From assembly GCA_032907525.1 (NCBI GenBank), contig JAJJPM010000005.1, positions 1 through 64,000 on the forward strand: a stretch of DNA of 64,000 nt. Reading direction: 5' to 3'. The position numbers were made by a program, and so were the translations under genes. This DNA is from JAHJQQ01 sp032907525 (GTDB lineage: Bacteria > Pseudomonadota > Gammaproteobacteria > Thiohalobacterales > Thiohalobacteraceae). Below are positions 28,015 through 36,709 of this stretch, piece by piece; position 1 is the first letter of the stretch, and each line of letters starts with the position of its first letter. The notes beneath the pieces were generated by a model. The model searched no databases and was not told the DNA's origin. It saw only the letters and a list, made by a program, of their open reading frames with translations.

Positions 28015-28045
28015 AGTATAATGGCATAACAGGTCAGGTTTGCAA
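28015..28045 (-). promoter_or_regulatory. Possible promoter of the GGDEF-EAL gene
   Basis: On the minus strand TTGCAA (28045-28040) and TATACT (28020-28015) are spaced by 19 bases. The position is 115 bases before the GTG start. Spacing is long, so this is only a candidate. Confidence 0.3.
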
Positions 28046-28132
28046 GCAATAAGTCCGGCCGCCCCGGGGCGCGGGCCGGAGCGGTGCGAACATGTGGAGG
28101 GAAAGACCGGATTCGGCTGCGGCCCGTGTCGT

Positions 28133-28315
28133 CTAGCAGCAGCGGCGGACGCCGTTCCACTTCCGCTCCTGCTCGGCCTTGAAGAACGCCTGCCGCGACA
28201 GCGGCTGGCCGCCCTCGGCGGCGTGGCGGGTCCGCCAGTGTTCCAGATAGCGCTCGTAGGCGTCGTCGCCGCTCAGGCGGCGCACGATCTTCCAGATGCG
28301 TTTCAGAGTGCGCAT
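28133..28315 (-). CDS. ybdD: YbdD/YjiX family small protein
   Basis: 60 residues, DUF466 family: RIWKIVRRLSGDDAYERYLEHWRTRH, then PLSRQAFFKAEQERKW and a final RRCC. It lies four bases after the cstA stop, the conserved cstA-ybdD arrangement. In E. coli the YbdD-type partner is needed for pyruvate uptake by the CstA/BtsT transporters. A minus-strand hairpin (CCGGCC...GGCCGG, about 28054-28080) may end this operon. Confidence 0.92.
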   Translation of the reverse strand: MRTLKRIWKIVRRLSGDDAYERYLEHWRTRHAAEGGQPLSRQAFFKAEQERKWNGVRRCC

Positions 28316-28319
28316 GGGC

Positions 28320-30419
28320 TCAGTCCCGCACCCAGCCCTCGACCAGCCGGGTCGGTTCGTGCGGCGCCTCGGACAGCGGCGGGTGGATGCGGCCGCCGAG
28401 GGCGCGGCGGGAAACGCGCAGGGTGTCGAACACCAGCACCCAGGTGAGCACCAGGAACAGCATGGTCAGCACCGCGTCCAGGCGGTCGTTGAAGATCAGC
28501 TGCTGCGTCTGGGCGACCTTCTCGGGCGGGATCGCGCCGCTGGCGAGCCGGGTGGCGAGCTCGTTGGCGTGGGCGATGAAGCCGATGCGTGGCTCGGGGC
28601 TGAACAGCTTCTCCCAGGCGGCGGTGGAGGTGATGGTCACCAGCCAGGTCAGCGGCACGGCCGTGACCCAGACGTAGCGCACCTTGCCCGACTTGATCAG
28701 GATGGTGGTCGCCACGCACAGCGCGATGGCGGCGAGCATTTGATTGGAGATGCCGAACAGCGGCCACAGGCTGTTGATGCCGCCGAGCGGATCGAGCGTG
28801 CCCATGTAGAGGAAATAGCCCCAGGCCATCACCACCAGCGCGCTGGTGAACAGTACGCCGGGGTACCACGAGGTACGGCCCAGCGCGGGGACGAGATTGC
28901 CGAGCATATCCTGCAGCATGAAGCGCGCGACGCGCGTGCCGGCGTCCAGGGTGGTGAGGATGAACAGCGCCTCGAACATGATGGCGAAGTGGTACCACAT
29001 GGCCAGCAGGCCGGCGCCGAAGGCGGAGGCGAAGATACTGGCCATGCCGACGGCGAGCGAGGGCGCGCCGCCGGTGCGCGCGAACAGTGTCGCCTCGCCC
29101 ATCTCGCGCGCCAGCGCCTCCATCTGCTCGACGGTGACGGGGAACCCCCAGCTGGAGATGGTCGCGACCGCGGCGGCGGGGTCGGCGCCGACGATGCCGG
29201 CCGGGCTGTTGATGGCGAAGAACACGCCGGGGTCGAGCACGCAGGCGGCGACCATGGCCATGACGGCGACGAAGGATTCCATCATCATGCCGCCGTAGCC
29301 GATCATGCGCATGTCGCGCTCGTTGGCGAGCAGCTTGGGCGTGGTGCCGGACGCGATCAGCGCGTGGAAGCCGGAGATGGCGCCGCAGGCGATGGTGATG
29401 AACACGAAGGGGAACAGCGTGCCGCCGAAGATGGGGCCGGTGCCGTCGATGAACTGGGTGAGCGCCGGCATCTTCATGTCGGGGCGCAGGACGACGATGG
29501 CGACCGCCAGCGCGATCACCGTGCCGAGCTTCATGAAGGTCGAGAGATAATCGCGCGGCGCCAGCAGCAGCCACACCGGCAGCACGGCCGCGGCGAAGCC
29601 GTAGGCGATCACCATCAGGGCGAGATCGGGCGCGGCGTAGTCGAACCAGCCGCGCAGACCCGGCTGATCGTCCACCCAGCCGCCGCCCCACACCGCGAAC
29701 AGCAGCAGCGCCAGTCCCAGGACGGAGCCCTCCAGCACGCGCCCGGGGCGGATGTTGCGCATGTACAGCCCGACGAGGATGGCGATGGGAATGGTCGCCG
29801 CCACGGTCGAGGTCGCCCACGGGCTGTGCTTCATGGCGTTGACGACCACCAGCCCCAGCACGGCGATGAGGATGATCATGATGGTCATCACGCCGAGCAG
29901 CGCCGCCACGCCGCCGACCGGCCCGAGCTCGTCGCGCGCCATCTGGCCGAGCGAGCGGCCGTTGCGGCGCGTGGAGAAGAACAGGATCACGAAGTCCTGC
30001 ACGCAGCCGCCGAGCACGGCGCCGATGAGGATCCACAGCGTGCCCGGCAGATAGCCGAACTGCGCGGCCAGGGTCGGGCCGATCAGCGGGCCGGGGCCGG
30101 CGATGGCGGCGAAGTGGTGGCCGAAGACGATCCACTTGTTGGTCGGCACGAAGTCGCGGCCGTCGTCGAAACGTTCCGCCGGCGTCGCGCGCGTCGGATC
30201 GAGCACCAGCACCTTGGCCGCGATGAAGGCGCTGTAGAAACGGTAGCCGATGGCGAACACGCACACCGCCGCGACGATGAACCACAGGCTGTTGATGCTC
30301 TCGCCGCGGTGCAGGGCGATGCCGCCCACCGCGGAGGCGCCGATGACGGCGACGGCGAACCAGATCAGCATGCCGAGCGGGGTCAGCGGGCGCGGTCGGG
30401 TGTCAGCGGGAACGGACAT
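28320..30419 (-). CDS. cstA: Carbon starvation protein CstA (peptide/pyruvate transporter)
   Basis: 699 residues, about 16-18 membrane helices, matching CstA (701 in E. coli). Signatures include GRDFVPTNKWIVFGHHFAAIAGPGPLIGPTLAAQFGYLPG and FHALIASGTTPKLLANE. The family imports pyruvate or peptides during starvation. GGAGG precedes the ATG at 30419. It is the first gene of a pair with ybdD. Confidence 0.96.
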   Translation of the reverse strand: MSVPADTRPRPLTPLGMLIWFAVAVIGASAVGGIALHRGESINSLWFIVAAVCVFAIGYRFYSAFIAAKVLVLDPTRATPAERFDDGRDFVPTNKWIVFGHHFAAIAGPGPLIGPTLAAQFGYLPGTLWILIGAVLGGCVQDFVILFFSTRRNGRSLGQMARDELGPVGGVAALLGVMTIMIILIAVLGLVVVNAMKHSPWATSTVAATIPIAILVGLYMRNIRPGRVLEGSVLGLALLLFAVWGGGWVDDQPGLRGWFDYAAPDLALMVIAYGFAAAVLPVWLLLAPRDYLSTFMKLGTVIALAVAIVVLRPDMKMPALTQFIDGTGPIFGGTLFPFVFITIACGAISGFHALIASGTTPKLLANERDMRMIGYGGMMMESFVAVMAMVAACVLDPGVFFAINSPAGIVGADPAAAVATISSWGFPVTVEQMEALAREMGEATLFARTGGAPSLAVGMASIFASAFGAGLLAMWYHFAIMFEALFILTTLDAGTRVARFMLQDMLGNLVPALGRTSWYPGVLFTSALVVMAWGYFLYMGTLDPLGGINSLWPLFGISNQMLAAIALCVATTILIKSGKVRYVWVTAVPLTWLVTITSTAAWEKLFSPEPRIGFIAHANELATRLASGAIPPEKVAQTQQLIFNDRLDAVLTMLFLVLTWVLVFDTLRVSRRALGGRIHPPLSEAPHEPTRLVEGWVRD

Positions 30420-30796
30420 GGCTCGGGTCCTCCGGTGCGGGACGGGCGTGGCGCCCCGGCTCGTTGTTCGACGGTTCGGTCGGTGGATTATTCACTACGG
30501 TGGGCGAGATGCAAATGCGGAGCAGGCCCTGCGCACGCAGCCCGTAGAGGGCTGTAGTGGCTGACATGCTCCGGCGGTTCCGTTCATCGCTCCGCCTCCG
30601 GCTGTCGCAAGTCGGCTGCGCGATGAACGGAACCGCCGGAGCGCTGAGCCCCACGCAGGAGGTGAATCCGCGAGGGTGTAAACCCATGGCATCCGGCAGC
30701 CGGCCGGCCGCCCTGCGCCACGCTTGGTTGTCACTCCGCACACAGACACATCCGGCACACGGAGCTCGATGCGGACAACAGCCGGCTACCAGGTAT
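30420..30796. other. Gap upstream of cstA with long inverted repeat
   Basis: 377 bases without a convincing gene. It holds the cstA leader and the inverted repeat listed separately; short frames (e.g. across 30557-31138) are shadows. No good FNR box or T-tract is seen. The sequence next to the right arm (GGTGAATCCGCGAGGGTGTA) gives a common-looking intergenic element, possibly dispersed. Confidence 0.5.
30568..30642. repeat. 23-base perfect inverted repeat, 29-base loop
   Basis: Left arm 30568-30590 (starts GCTCCGGCGGTTCCG) and right arm 30620-30642 are exact reverse complements. The loop is GC-rich (TCCGCCTCCGGC...). No T-tract follows either arm, so it is more like a mobile palindrome or structured leader than a terminator. 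It lies about 150 bases upstream of the cstA start on the opposite side. Confidence 0.75.
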
Positions 30797-31147
30797 CTAC
30801 CAGCGGAAGATCACCCAGCTCGGCACCAGGATCTTGGGGTCCAGTTCGTTGCGGCGGGTTTCCAGGCTGCCGTCGCCGTCGGCGTCGACGAGGTAGTACG
30901 GCACGCCGCGGCTGGGCGTGACCTTGATCATGTAGAGTTCGCCGCTGATGCGGTATTCCTCGACCGTGCGGTCGGCCTTGCGGATGATGGTCACCTCCGG
31001 TTCGATGCCCTCGCGTTCGTCGGCGGGCATGGCCGGCGGCGGTGGTGCGTCGGGGGCGGCCTGGGGCGGTGCGGCGGATTCGTCCTGCGCCATCAGCCTG
31101 GCGGAGAACAGGGACAGCAGGGCGGCGGTGAGCAGTAGGCGTGTCAT
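30797..31147 (-). CDS. DUF2782 periplasmic protein
   Basis: 116 residues with a signal peptide (MTRLLLTAALLSLFSARLMA-Q). After a Pro/Ala linker comes the DUF2782 domain: EGIEPEVTIIRKADRTVEEYRISGELY, then MIKVTPSRGVPYYLVDADGDG and DPKILVPSWVIF. Function unknown; in pseudomonads it sits near polA, as here. The in-frame upstream extension to 31231 overlaps the LOG gene and is rejected. Start 31147 lies 7 bases past the LOG stop. Confidence 0.88.
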   Translation of the reverse strand: MTRLLLTAALLSLFSARLMAQDESAAPPQAAPDAPPPPAMPADEREGIEPEVTIIRKADRTVEEYRISGELYMIKVTPSRGVPYYLVDADGDGSLETRRNELDPKILVPSWVIFRW

Positions 31148-31154
31148 GGCGTGA

Positions 31155-31880
<726 letters not shown>

Positions 31881-31974
31881 GGGTTTCTTCGCCGGGGCCG
31901 CGGGAAGCCGGGTGGACGCGCATGATAGCATGTAAGCCCTCTGCGGCAGACACGCGACAAAAGGCACGACCGGC

Positions 31975-34686
31975 ATGGCGACACCGACTTCGACCCCTCT
32001 GGTGCTGGTGGACGGTTCGTCCTATCTCTATCGCGCCTTCCACGCCCTGCCGCCGCTGACCAACTCGCGCAACGAGCCGACGGGTGCGGTGTACGGCGTC
32101 GCCAACATGCTGCGCAAGCTGCTCGCCGACTACGCGCCCGAGCACATTGCGGTGGTCTTCGACGCCAGGGGCAGGACCTTCCGCGACGACATGTTCGAGC
32201 ACTACAAGGCCAATCGCCCGCCCATGCCGGACGATCTGGCCGCGCAGATCGAACCGCTGCACGCGCTGGTCGCGGCCATGGGCTTCCCCATCCTGCAGGT
32301 GCCCGGCGTCGAGGCGGACGACGTCATCGGCACGCTGGCGCGGCAGGCGGCGGCGCGCGGCCTGCCGGTGCTGATCTCGACCGGCGACAAGGATATCGCT
32401 CAGCTGGTCGACGAGCGCATCACGCTCATCAACACCATGACCAACAGCCGGCTCGACCCCCAGGGCGTGATCGACAAGTTCGGCGTGCCGCCCGAGCGCA
32501 TGATCGACTACCTGGCGCTGGTGGGCGACAGCAGCGACAACATCCCCGGCGTGCCCAAGGTCGGCCCCAAGACCGCCGCCAAATGGCTGGCCGAATACGG
32601 CAGTCTGGACGCGATCATCGCCCGTGCCGGCGAGATCGGCGGCAAGGTCGGCGAGAGCCTGCGCGAGCACCTCGACCAGCTCCGGCTGTCGCGCGAACTC
32701 GCCACCATCCGCTGCGACCTCGAGCTCGACCAGGGCATCGACGACCTGCGCATGCGCGCCCCCGATCGCGGGCGGCTGCGCGAACTGCTCGAGCATCTGG
32801 AGTTCAACGCCTGGCTGCGGCAGCTCGACGCGGCCGACGACCCGGCACCGCCGTCGACGCAGCCCGTCCCGAAGACGGCGTCCGACTACGAGACCGTACT
32901 GACCGAGGCGGCGCTGGAGCGCTGGCTGGAACGGCTGCGCACCGCCGGGCTGTTCGCCTTCGACACCGAGACCACCAGCCTCGACTACATGCAGGCGCGC
33001 ATCGTCGGCGTATCCTTCGCCGTCGAGCCGGGCGAGGCCGCCTACGTGCCGCTGGCGCATGCTTACGTCGGCGCGCCCGCCCAGCTCGACCGCGACGCGG
33101 CGCTGGAGAAGCTGCGGCCCCTGCTGGAGAGCGACGCGCACCGCAAGGTCGGCCAGAACCTCAAATACGACATGAGCGTACTCGCCAACCACGGCATCGA
33201 ACTCGCCGGCATCGCTTTCGACACCATGCTGGAGTCCTACGTCCTCGACAGTATCGCGACGCGCCACGACATGGATTCGCTGGCCCTGAAATACCTCGAC
33301 CACAAGACCATCACCTACGAGGAGGTGGCCGGCAAGGGCGCGAAGCAGCTCAGCTTCGACCAGGTGCCCATCGAGGCCGCCGCGCCCTATGCGGCGGAGG
33401 ATGCCGACATCACCCTGCGCCTGCACCGGGCGCTGTGGCCGCGGCTGGAACGGGAGCCGGCGCTGGTGCGTGTATTCCGCGACGTCGATCTGCCGCTGGT
33501 GCCGGTGCTGTCGCGCATGGAGCGCACCGGCGTGCTGGTCGACACCGGCATGCTGGCGCGGCAGAGCCGCGAACTCGCGGAGCGTCTGCGGGAGCTCGAG
33601 GCCGAGGCGCAGCGTGTCGCCGGCCAGCCCTTCAATCTCGCCTCGCCCAAGCAGATCCAGGAGATCCTCTACGACAAACAGGGGCTCCCGGTGCTCGCCA
33701 AGACGCCCAAGGGCGCGCCGTCGACGGCGGAGAACGTGCTCGCGGAGCTGGCGCTGGATTATCCGCTGCCGAAGCTGATCCTCGATCACCGCGCCCTGTC
33801 GAAGCTGAAATCGACCTATACCGACCGGCTGCCCGAGCAGGTCGATGCGCGCACCGGCCGCGTGCACACCTCCTATCAGCAGGCGGTGGCGGCCACCGGC
33901 CGGCTGTCGTCCACCGATCCGAACCTGCAGAACATCCCGGTGCGCACCGAGGAGGGCCGGCGCATCCGTCAGGCCTTCATCGCGCCGCCGGGGCACCGCA
34001 TCGTCGCTGCCGACTATTCGCAGATCGAGCTGCGCATCATGGCGCACCTGTCGCAGGACGCGGGCCTGCTGCAGGCCTTCGCCGACGGCGAGGACATTCA
34101 CCGCGCCACGGCCGCCGAGGTCTTCGGCGTGGCGCGCGAGCGGGTCACGCCGGACCAGCGCCGCTCCGCCAAGGCCATCAACTTCGGGCTGATCTACGGC
34201 ATGTCGGCCTTCGGCCTGGCGAAGCAGCTCGGCATCGACCGCAATGCTGCGCAGGATTACGTCGACCGCTACTTCGCGCGCTACCCGGGCGTGAAGGCCT
34301 ACATGGACGCGACGCGCGCGCGGGCGCACGAGCAGGGCTATGTCGAAACCGTGTTCGGCCGGCGGCTGTATCTGCCGGAGATCAACGTGCGCAACCAGCA
34401 GCGCCGCAACGCCGCGGAGCGCACCGCCATCAACGCGCCCATGCAGGGCACGGCGGCCGACATCATCAAGCTCGCCATGATCCGCGCCGACGCCTGGCTG
34501 CGCGAGGACGGGGTGCGGGCGCGCATGATCATGCAGGTCCATGACGAGCTGGTGTTCGAGGTGGCGGAGGCGGACGTGGACCGGCTTCAGTCCGGTATCC
34601 TGCGCTGCATGCGCGGGGCCGCGGAACTTCTCGTGCCGCTGGAGGTCGATGTCGGTGTCGGCGCCAACTGGGACGAGGCGCATTGA
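31975..34686 (+). CDS. polA: DNA polymerase I
   Basis: 903 residues (E. coli 928). Three domains: 5'-3' exonuclease (1-290; VDGSSYLYRAFHALPPL, GVEADDVIGTLAR, SSDNIPGVPKVGPKTAAKWL), 3'-5' proofreading (about 300-490; FAFDTETTSLDYM, NLKYDMSVLANHGI, PYAAEDADITLRLH with the catalytic DEDD acids visible), and the polymerase (500-903; DYSQIELRIMAHLSQD motif A, RRSAKAINFGLIYGMSAFGL motif B, MQVHDELVFEV motif C). All three activities appear intact. Confidence 0.98.
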   Translation: MATPTSTPLVLVDGSSYLYRAFHALPPLTNSRNEPTGAVYGVANMLRKLLADYAPEHIAVVFDARGRTFRDDMFEHYKANRPPMPDDLAAQIEPLHALVAAMGFPILQVPGVEADDVIGTLARQAAARGLPVLISTGDKDIAQLVDERITLINTMTNSRLDPQGVIDKFGVPPERMIDYLALVGDSSDNIPGVPKVGPKTAAKWLAEYGSLDAIIARAGEIGGKVGESLREHLDQLRLSRELATIRCDLELDQGIDDLRMRAPDRGRLRELLEHLEFNAWLRQLDAADDPAPPSTQPVPKTASDYETVLTEAALERWLERLRTAGLFAFDTETTSLDYMQARIVGVSFAVEPGEAAYVPLAHAYVGAPAQLDRDAALEKLRPLLESDAHRKVGQNLKYDMSVLANHGIELAGIAFDTMLESYVLDSIATRHDMDSLALKYLDHKTITYEEVAGKGAKQLSFDQVPIEAAAPYAAEDADITLRLHRALWPRLEREPALVRVFRDVDLPLVPVLSRMERTGVLVDTGMLARQSRELAERLRELEAEAQRVAGQPFNLASPKQIQEILYDKQGLPVLAKTPKGAPSTAENVLAELALDYPLPKLILDHRALSKLKSTYTDRLPEQVDARTGRVHTSYQQAVAATGRLSSTDPNLQNIPVRTEEGRRIRQAFIAPPGHRIVAADYSQIELRIMAHLSQDAGLLQAFADGEDIHRATAAEVFGVARERVTPDQRRSAKAINFGLIYGMSAFGLAKQLGIDRNAAQDYVDRYFARYPGVKAYMDATRARAHEQGYVETVFGRRLYLPEINVRNQQRRNAAERTAINAPMQGTAADIIKLAMIRADAWLREDGVRARMIMQVHDELVFEVAEADVDRLQSGILRCMRGAAELLVPLEVDVGVGANWDEAH

Positions 34687-34832
34687 GCGGGGAGTCGATA
34701 CGGGATGTCGGCCGAAGACGTACAGTCCGTCAATGTATCGACGCTTTATGACCGCAGCGGTTTTCCGAATGGCGAAATTTTTTGCCGAAGGGTTCGAATG
34801 CATGCCCCGGAGGCGTGGTCTAGAATTGAATG

Positions 34833-35010
34833 CGAGTGCTGGAAGGCTGTAACGACACGTTGATCGCGAGGTGATCGGTAGATTCAGGCGAAGTGAGTTT
34901 TTCGATCCCGTTCTTCCTCCCTAGAACGGGATTTCCCCCAACCCGGTATCCCCAAGCCGGGTGGTGTTGACCCCGGTACTCCCCCCCCTTGAATACCGGG
35001 GTTTCTTTTT
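34833..35010 (+). ncRNA. Candidate small RNA with three C-rich hairpin loops (Spot 42/ErsA position)
   Basis: Hairpin 1: ATCCCGTTCT (34905-34914) and AGAACGGGAT (34923-34932), loop TCCTCCCT. Hairpin 2: ACCCGG (34941-34946) and CCGGGT (34957-34962), loop TATCCCCAAG. Hairpin 3: CCCCGGTA (34971-34978) and TACCGGGG (34994-35001), loop with eight C residues, then TTTCTTTTT. All loops are complementary to Shine-Dalgarno sequences. The polA-engB gap is where Spot 42 (enterics) and ErsA (pseudomonads) lie. The 5' end is inferred from a -10-like TAGAAT. Confidence 0.6.
34971..35010 (+). terminator. Intrinsic terminator of the polA-engB gap
   Basis: CCCCGGTA...TACCGGGG stem (8 bases, 15-base loop) immediately followed by TTTCTTTTT. 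This is the best rho-independent terminator in the window and ends either polA transcripts or the candidate sRNA. Confidence 0.9.
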
Positions 35011-35036
35011 GCCCGCCGTCCGGAGAGATCCTTTTA

Positions 35037-35135
35037 GCCACGAAACCCACGAAATCCACGAAACAATAATGATGGCCACATGGGCGGTCGGTCCATAAGG
35101 AAAAAACGTTTCGTGGGTTTCGTGGATTTCGTGGC
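35037..35135. repeat. Hairpin repeat copy R5 (ACGAAA variant)
   Basis: Left arm 35037-35064 (GCCACGAAACCCACGAAA...) and right arm 35108-35135 (GTTTCGTGGG...CGTGGC) pair over 28 bases with two mismatches around a 43-base centre. The units read ACGAAA instead of ACGGAA, a subfamily. It lies between the terminator and the converging engB stop at 35152. Confidence 0.8.
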
Positions 35136-35151
35136 CATCAAGATGGTTTTC

Positions 35152-35757
35152 TCAGCCCGGCTCGAGCTCCAGCCACGTCGCGAGCTGCGCGCGGGCGGCT
35201 TCGAGGCCGGTGCCGTCGAGGGCGGAGAACAGCTGCACGCTGACCTGCGGGTGCAGGCCGGCGAGTTCGCGGCGGACCTTCAGTAAGGTGTTCTGCGCCG
35301 CGCCGCGCTTGAGCTTGTCGGCCTTGGTGAGCAGCACGTGCACGTCCAGCGCGGCGTCGCGGCACCAGGCGAGCATCTGCCGGTCGAAGTCGGTCAGCGG
35401 ATGGCGCACGTCCATCAGCAGCACCAGCCCGACCAGCGACTCGCGGTGCTTCAGATAGGCGGTGAGGTGGCGCTCCCACTGCGCCTTCACCTCCGGCGGC
35501 ACCTTGGCATAGCCGTAGCCCGGCAGATCGACGAGGCGCGTATCGTCGGTGACCCGGAAGAAATTGATGAGCTGTGTGCGGCCGGGCGTCTTGCTGGTGC
35601 GCGCCAGGCCCTTGTGGCCGGCGATGGCGTTCAGGGCGCTGGATTTGCCGGCGTTGGAGCGCCCGGCGAAGGCGGCCTCCCGGCCCGCGTCGGCCGGGGC
35701 CTGGCCGAGGCGGGCGGCGCTGGTGACGAACTGGGCGGCGGCGAAGGGGTTTTTCAT
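35152..35757 (-). CDS. engB: Ribosome biogenesis GTP-binding protein EngB (YsxC/YihA)
   Basis: 201 residues. GTPase for 50S assembly: G1 GRSNAGKSS, G2 region TPGRTQLINFF, G3 DLPGYGYA, G4 TKAD. The extension back to 35787 is rejected; MKNPFAAAQFVTSA at 35757 is the family N-terminus. Placement next to polA is conserved in gammaproteobacteria. Confidence 0.96.
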   Translation of the reverse strand: MKNPFAAAQFVTSAARLGQAPADAGREAAFAGRSNAGKSSALNAIAGHKGLARTSKTPGRTQLINFFRVTDDTRLVDLPGYGYAKVPPEVKAQWERHLTAYLKHRESLVGLVLLMDVRHPLTDFDRQMLAWCRDAALDVHVLLTKADKLKRGAAQNTLLKVRRELAGLHPQVSVQLFSALDGTGLEAARAQLATWLELEPG

Positions 35758-35932
35758 GGCTGCGCATTGTGGCCGCTCGCCCCGCACTTGTCATGCGACG
35801 GCGGGCCCGCGCTTGAACCCGCGGGGCGGTCGCTGGTATAAATGGCGGCTCTCTGTGTCGGGACTGCCCGGCCGGCCGCGCCTTCGCGCCCCCTTTCCGC
35901 ATCGCCTCGAGGCTACAGGAGTTGGTTTCACC

Positions 35933-36547
35933 ATGAGCAACCGGTTCGTTTTTGCAGCGATTCTCTCCCTTTCCGCGGCTCTGGCCTCGGCCCCGGCGGC
36001 GCTGGCCGCCGACGCCACCGCCGGCAAGGCCAAGGCGGCCGCGTGCGCCAGCTGCCACGGTGCCGACGGCAACAGCCCCAACCCCGAGTGGCCCTCCCTC
36101 GCCGGCCAGCACGCCAAGTACATCGCGAAGCAGCTCAAGAACTTCAAGGACGGCGACCGCAGCAACCCGCTGATGTCGCCCATGGCCGCCGGTCTGTCCG
36201 AAGAGGACATGGCCGACATCGCCGCCTATTTCAGCAGCCAGACCCTGGCCGGCGGCAAGGCGGATCCGGCGCTGGTCGACGCCGGCGAGAAGGTCTACCG
36301 CGGGGGCAACGCCACTACCGGCGTCGCGGCCTGCATGGCCTGCCACGGCCCCAACGGCGCGGGCAATCCGCAGGCCAACTTCCCGAGCCTGTCGGGCCAG
36401 CACGCCGCCTACACCGTGCTGCAGCTGAAGGCCTTCCGCGCCGGCCAGCGCGCCAACGATGCCGGCAAGATGATGCAGAACATCGCTGCGCGCATGACCG
36501 ACCAGGAGATCGAAGCGGTCGCTTCCTATATCCAGGGCCTGCGCTGA
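35933..36547 (+). CDS. Di-heme cytochrome c4
   Basis: 204 residues with a signal peptide (MSNRFVFAAILSLSAALASA, cleaved after LAA). Two c-type domains with CASCH and CMACH, each followed by the distal Met region (NPLMSPMAAGL; GKMMQNIAARM). Cytochrome c4 carries electrons from the bc1 complex to terminal oxidases in the periplasm. AGGAG precedes the ATG. It lies just before the heme-attachment genes resB and ccsA and a terminator. Confidence 0.95.
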   Translation: MSNRFVFAAILSLSAALASAPAALAADATAGKAKAAACASCHGADGNSPNPEWPSLAGQHAKYIAKQLKNFKDGDRSNPLMSPMAAGLSEEDMADIAAYFSSQTLAGGKADPALVDAGEKVYRGGNATTGVAACMACHGPNGAGNPQANFPSLSGQHAAYTVLQLKAFRAGQRANDAGKMMQNIAARMTDQEIEAVASYIQGLR

Positions 36548-36593
36548 TCGTGACCGGGAGCGGCCGCCGCCCGGGCCGCGACCAGTCGACACG

Positions 36594-36619
36594 AAGGGTG
36601 GCCGCAAGCCACCCTTTTT
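36594..36619 (+). terminator. Intrinsic terminator after cytochrome c4
   Basis: AAGGGTGGC (36594-36602), loop CGCAA, GCCACCCTT (36608-36616), then TTTTT. It separates the c4 gene from resB. Confidence 0.9.
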
Positions 36620-36709
36620 GTTTCTGTTTGTTTCCTTGAGTTCCTGGGGGGCGAGCCGCCGGCGGGGCCCGGTGTACAATGGCCGCCGATTCCAGCCGAG
36701 GTAGTGTGC

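Larger units (their letters stand above)
34687..35036. other. polA-engB gap, left part: candidate sRNA locus
   Basis: No protein gene is seen. The right half has three successive hairpins ending in a strong terminator, described as an ncRNA candidate. Upstream, TAGAAT at 34821-34826 is the best -10; no good -35 is present. Confidence 0.55.
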
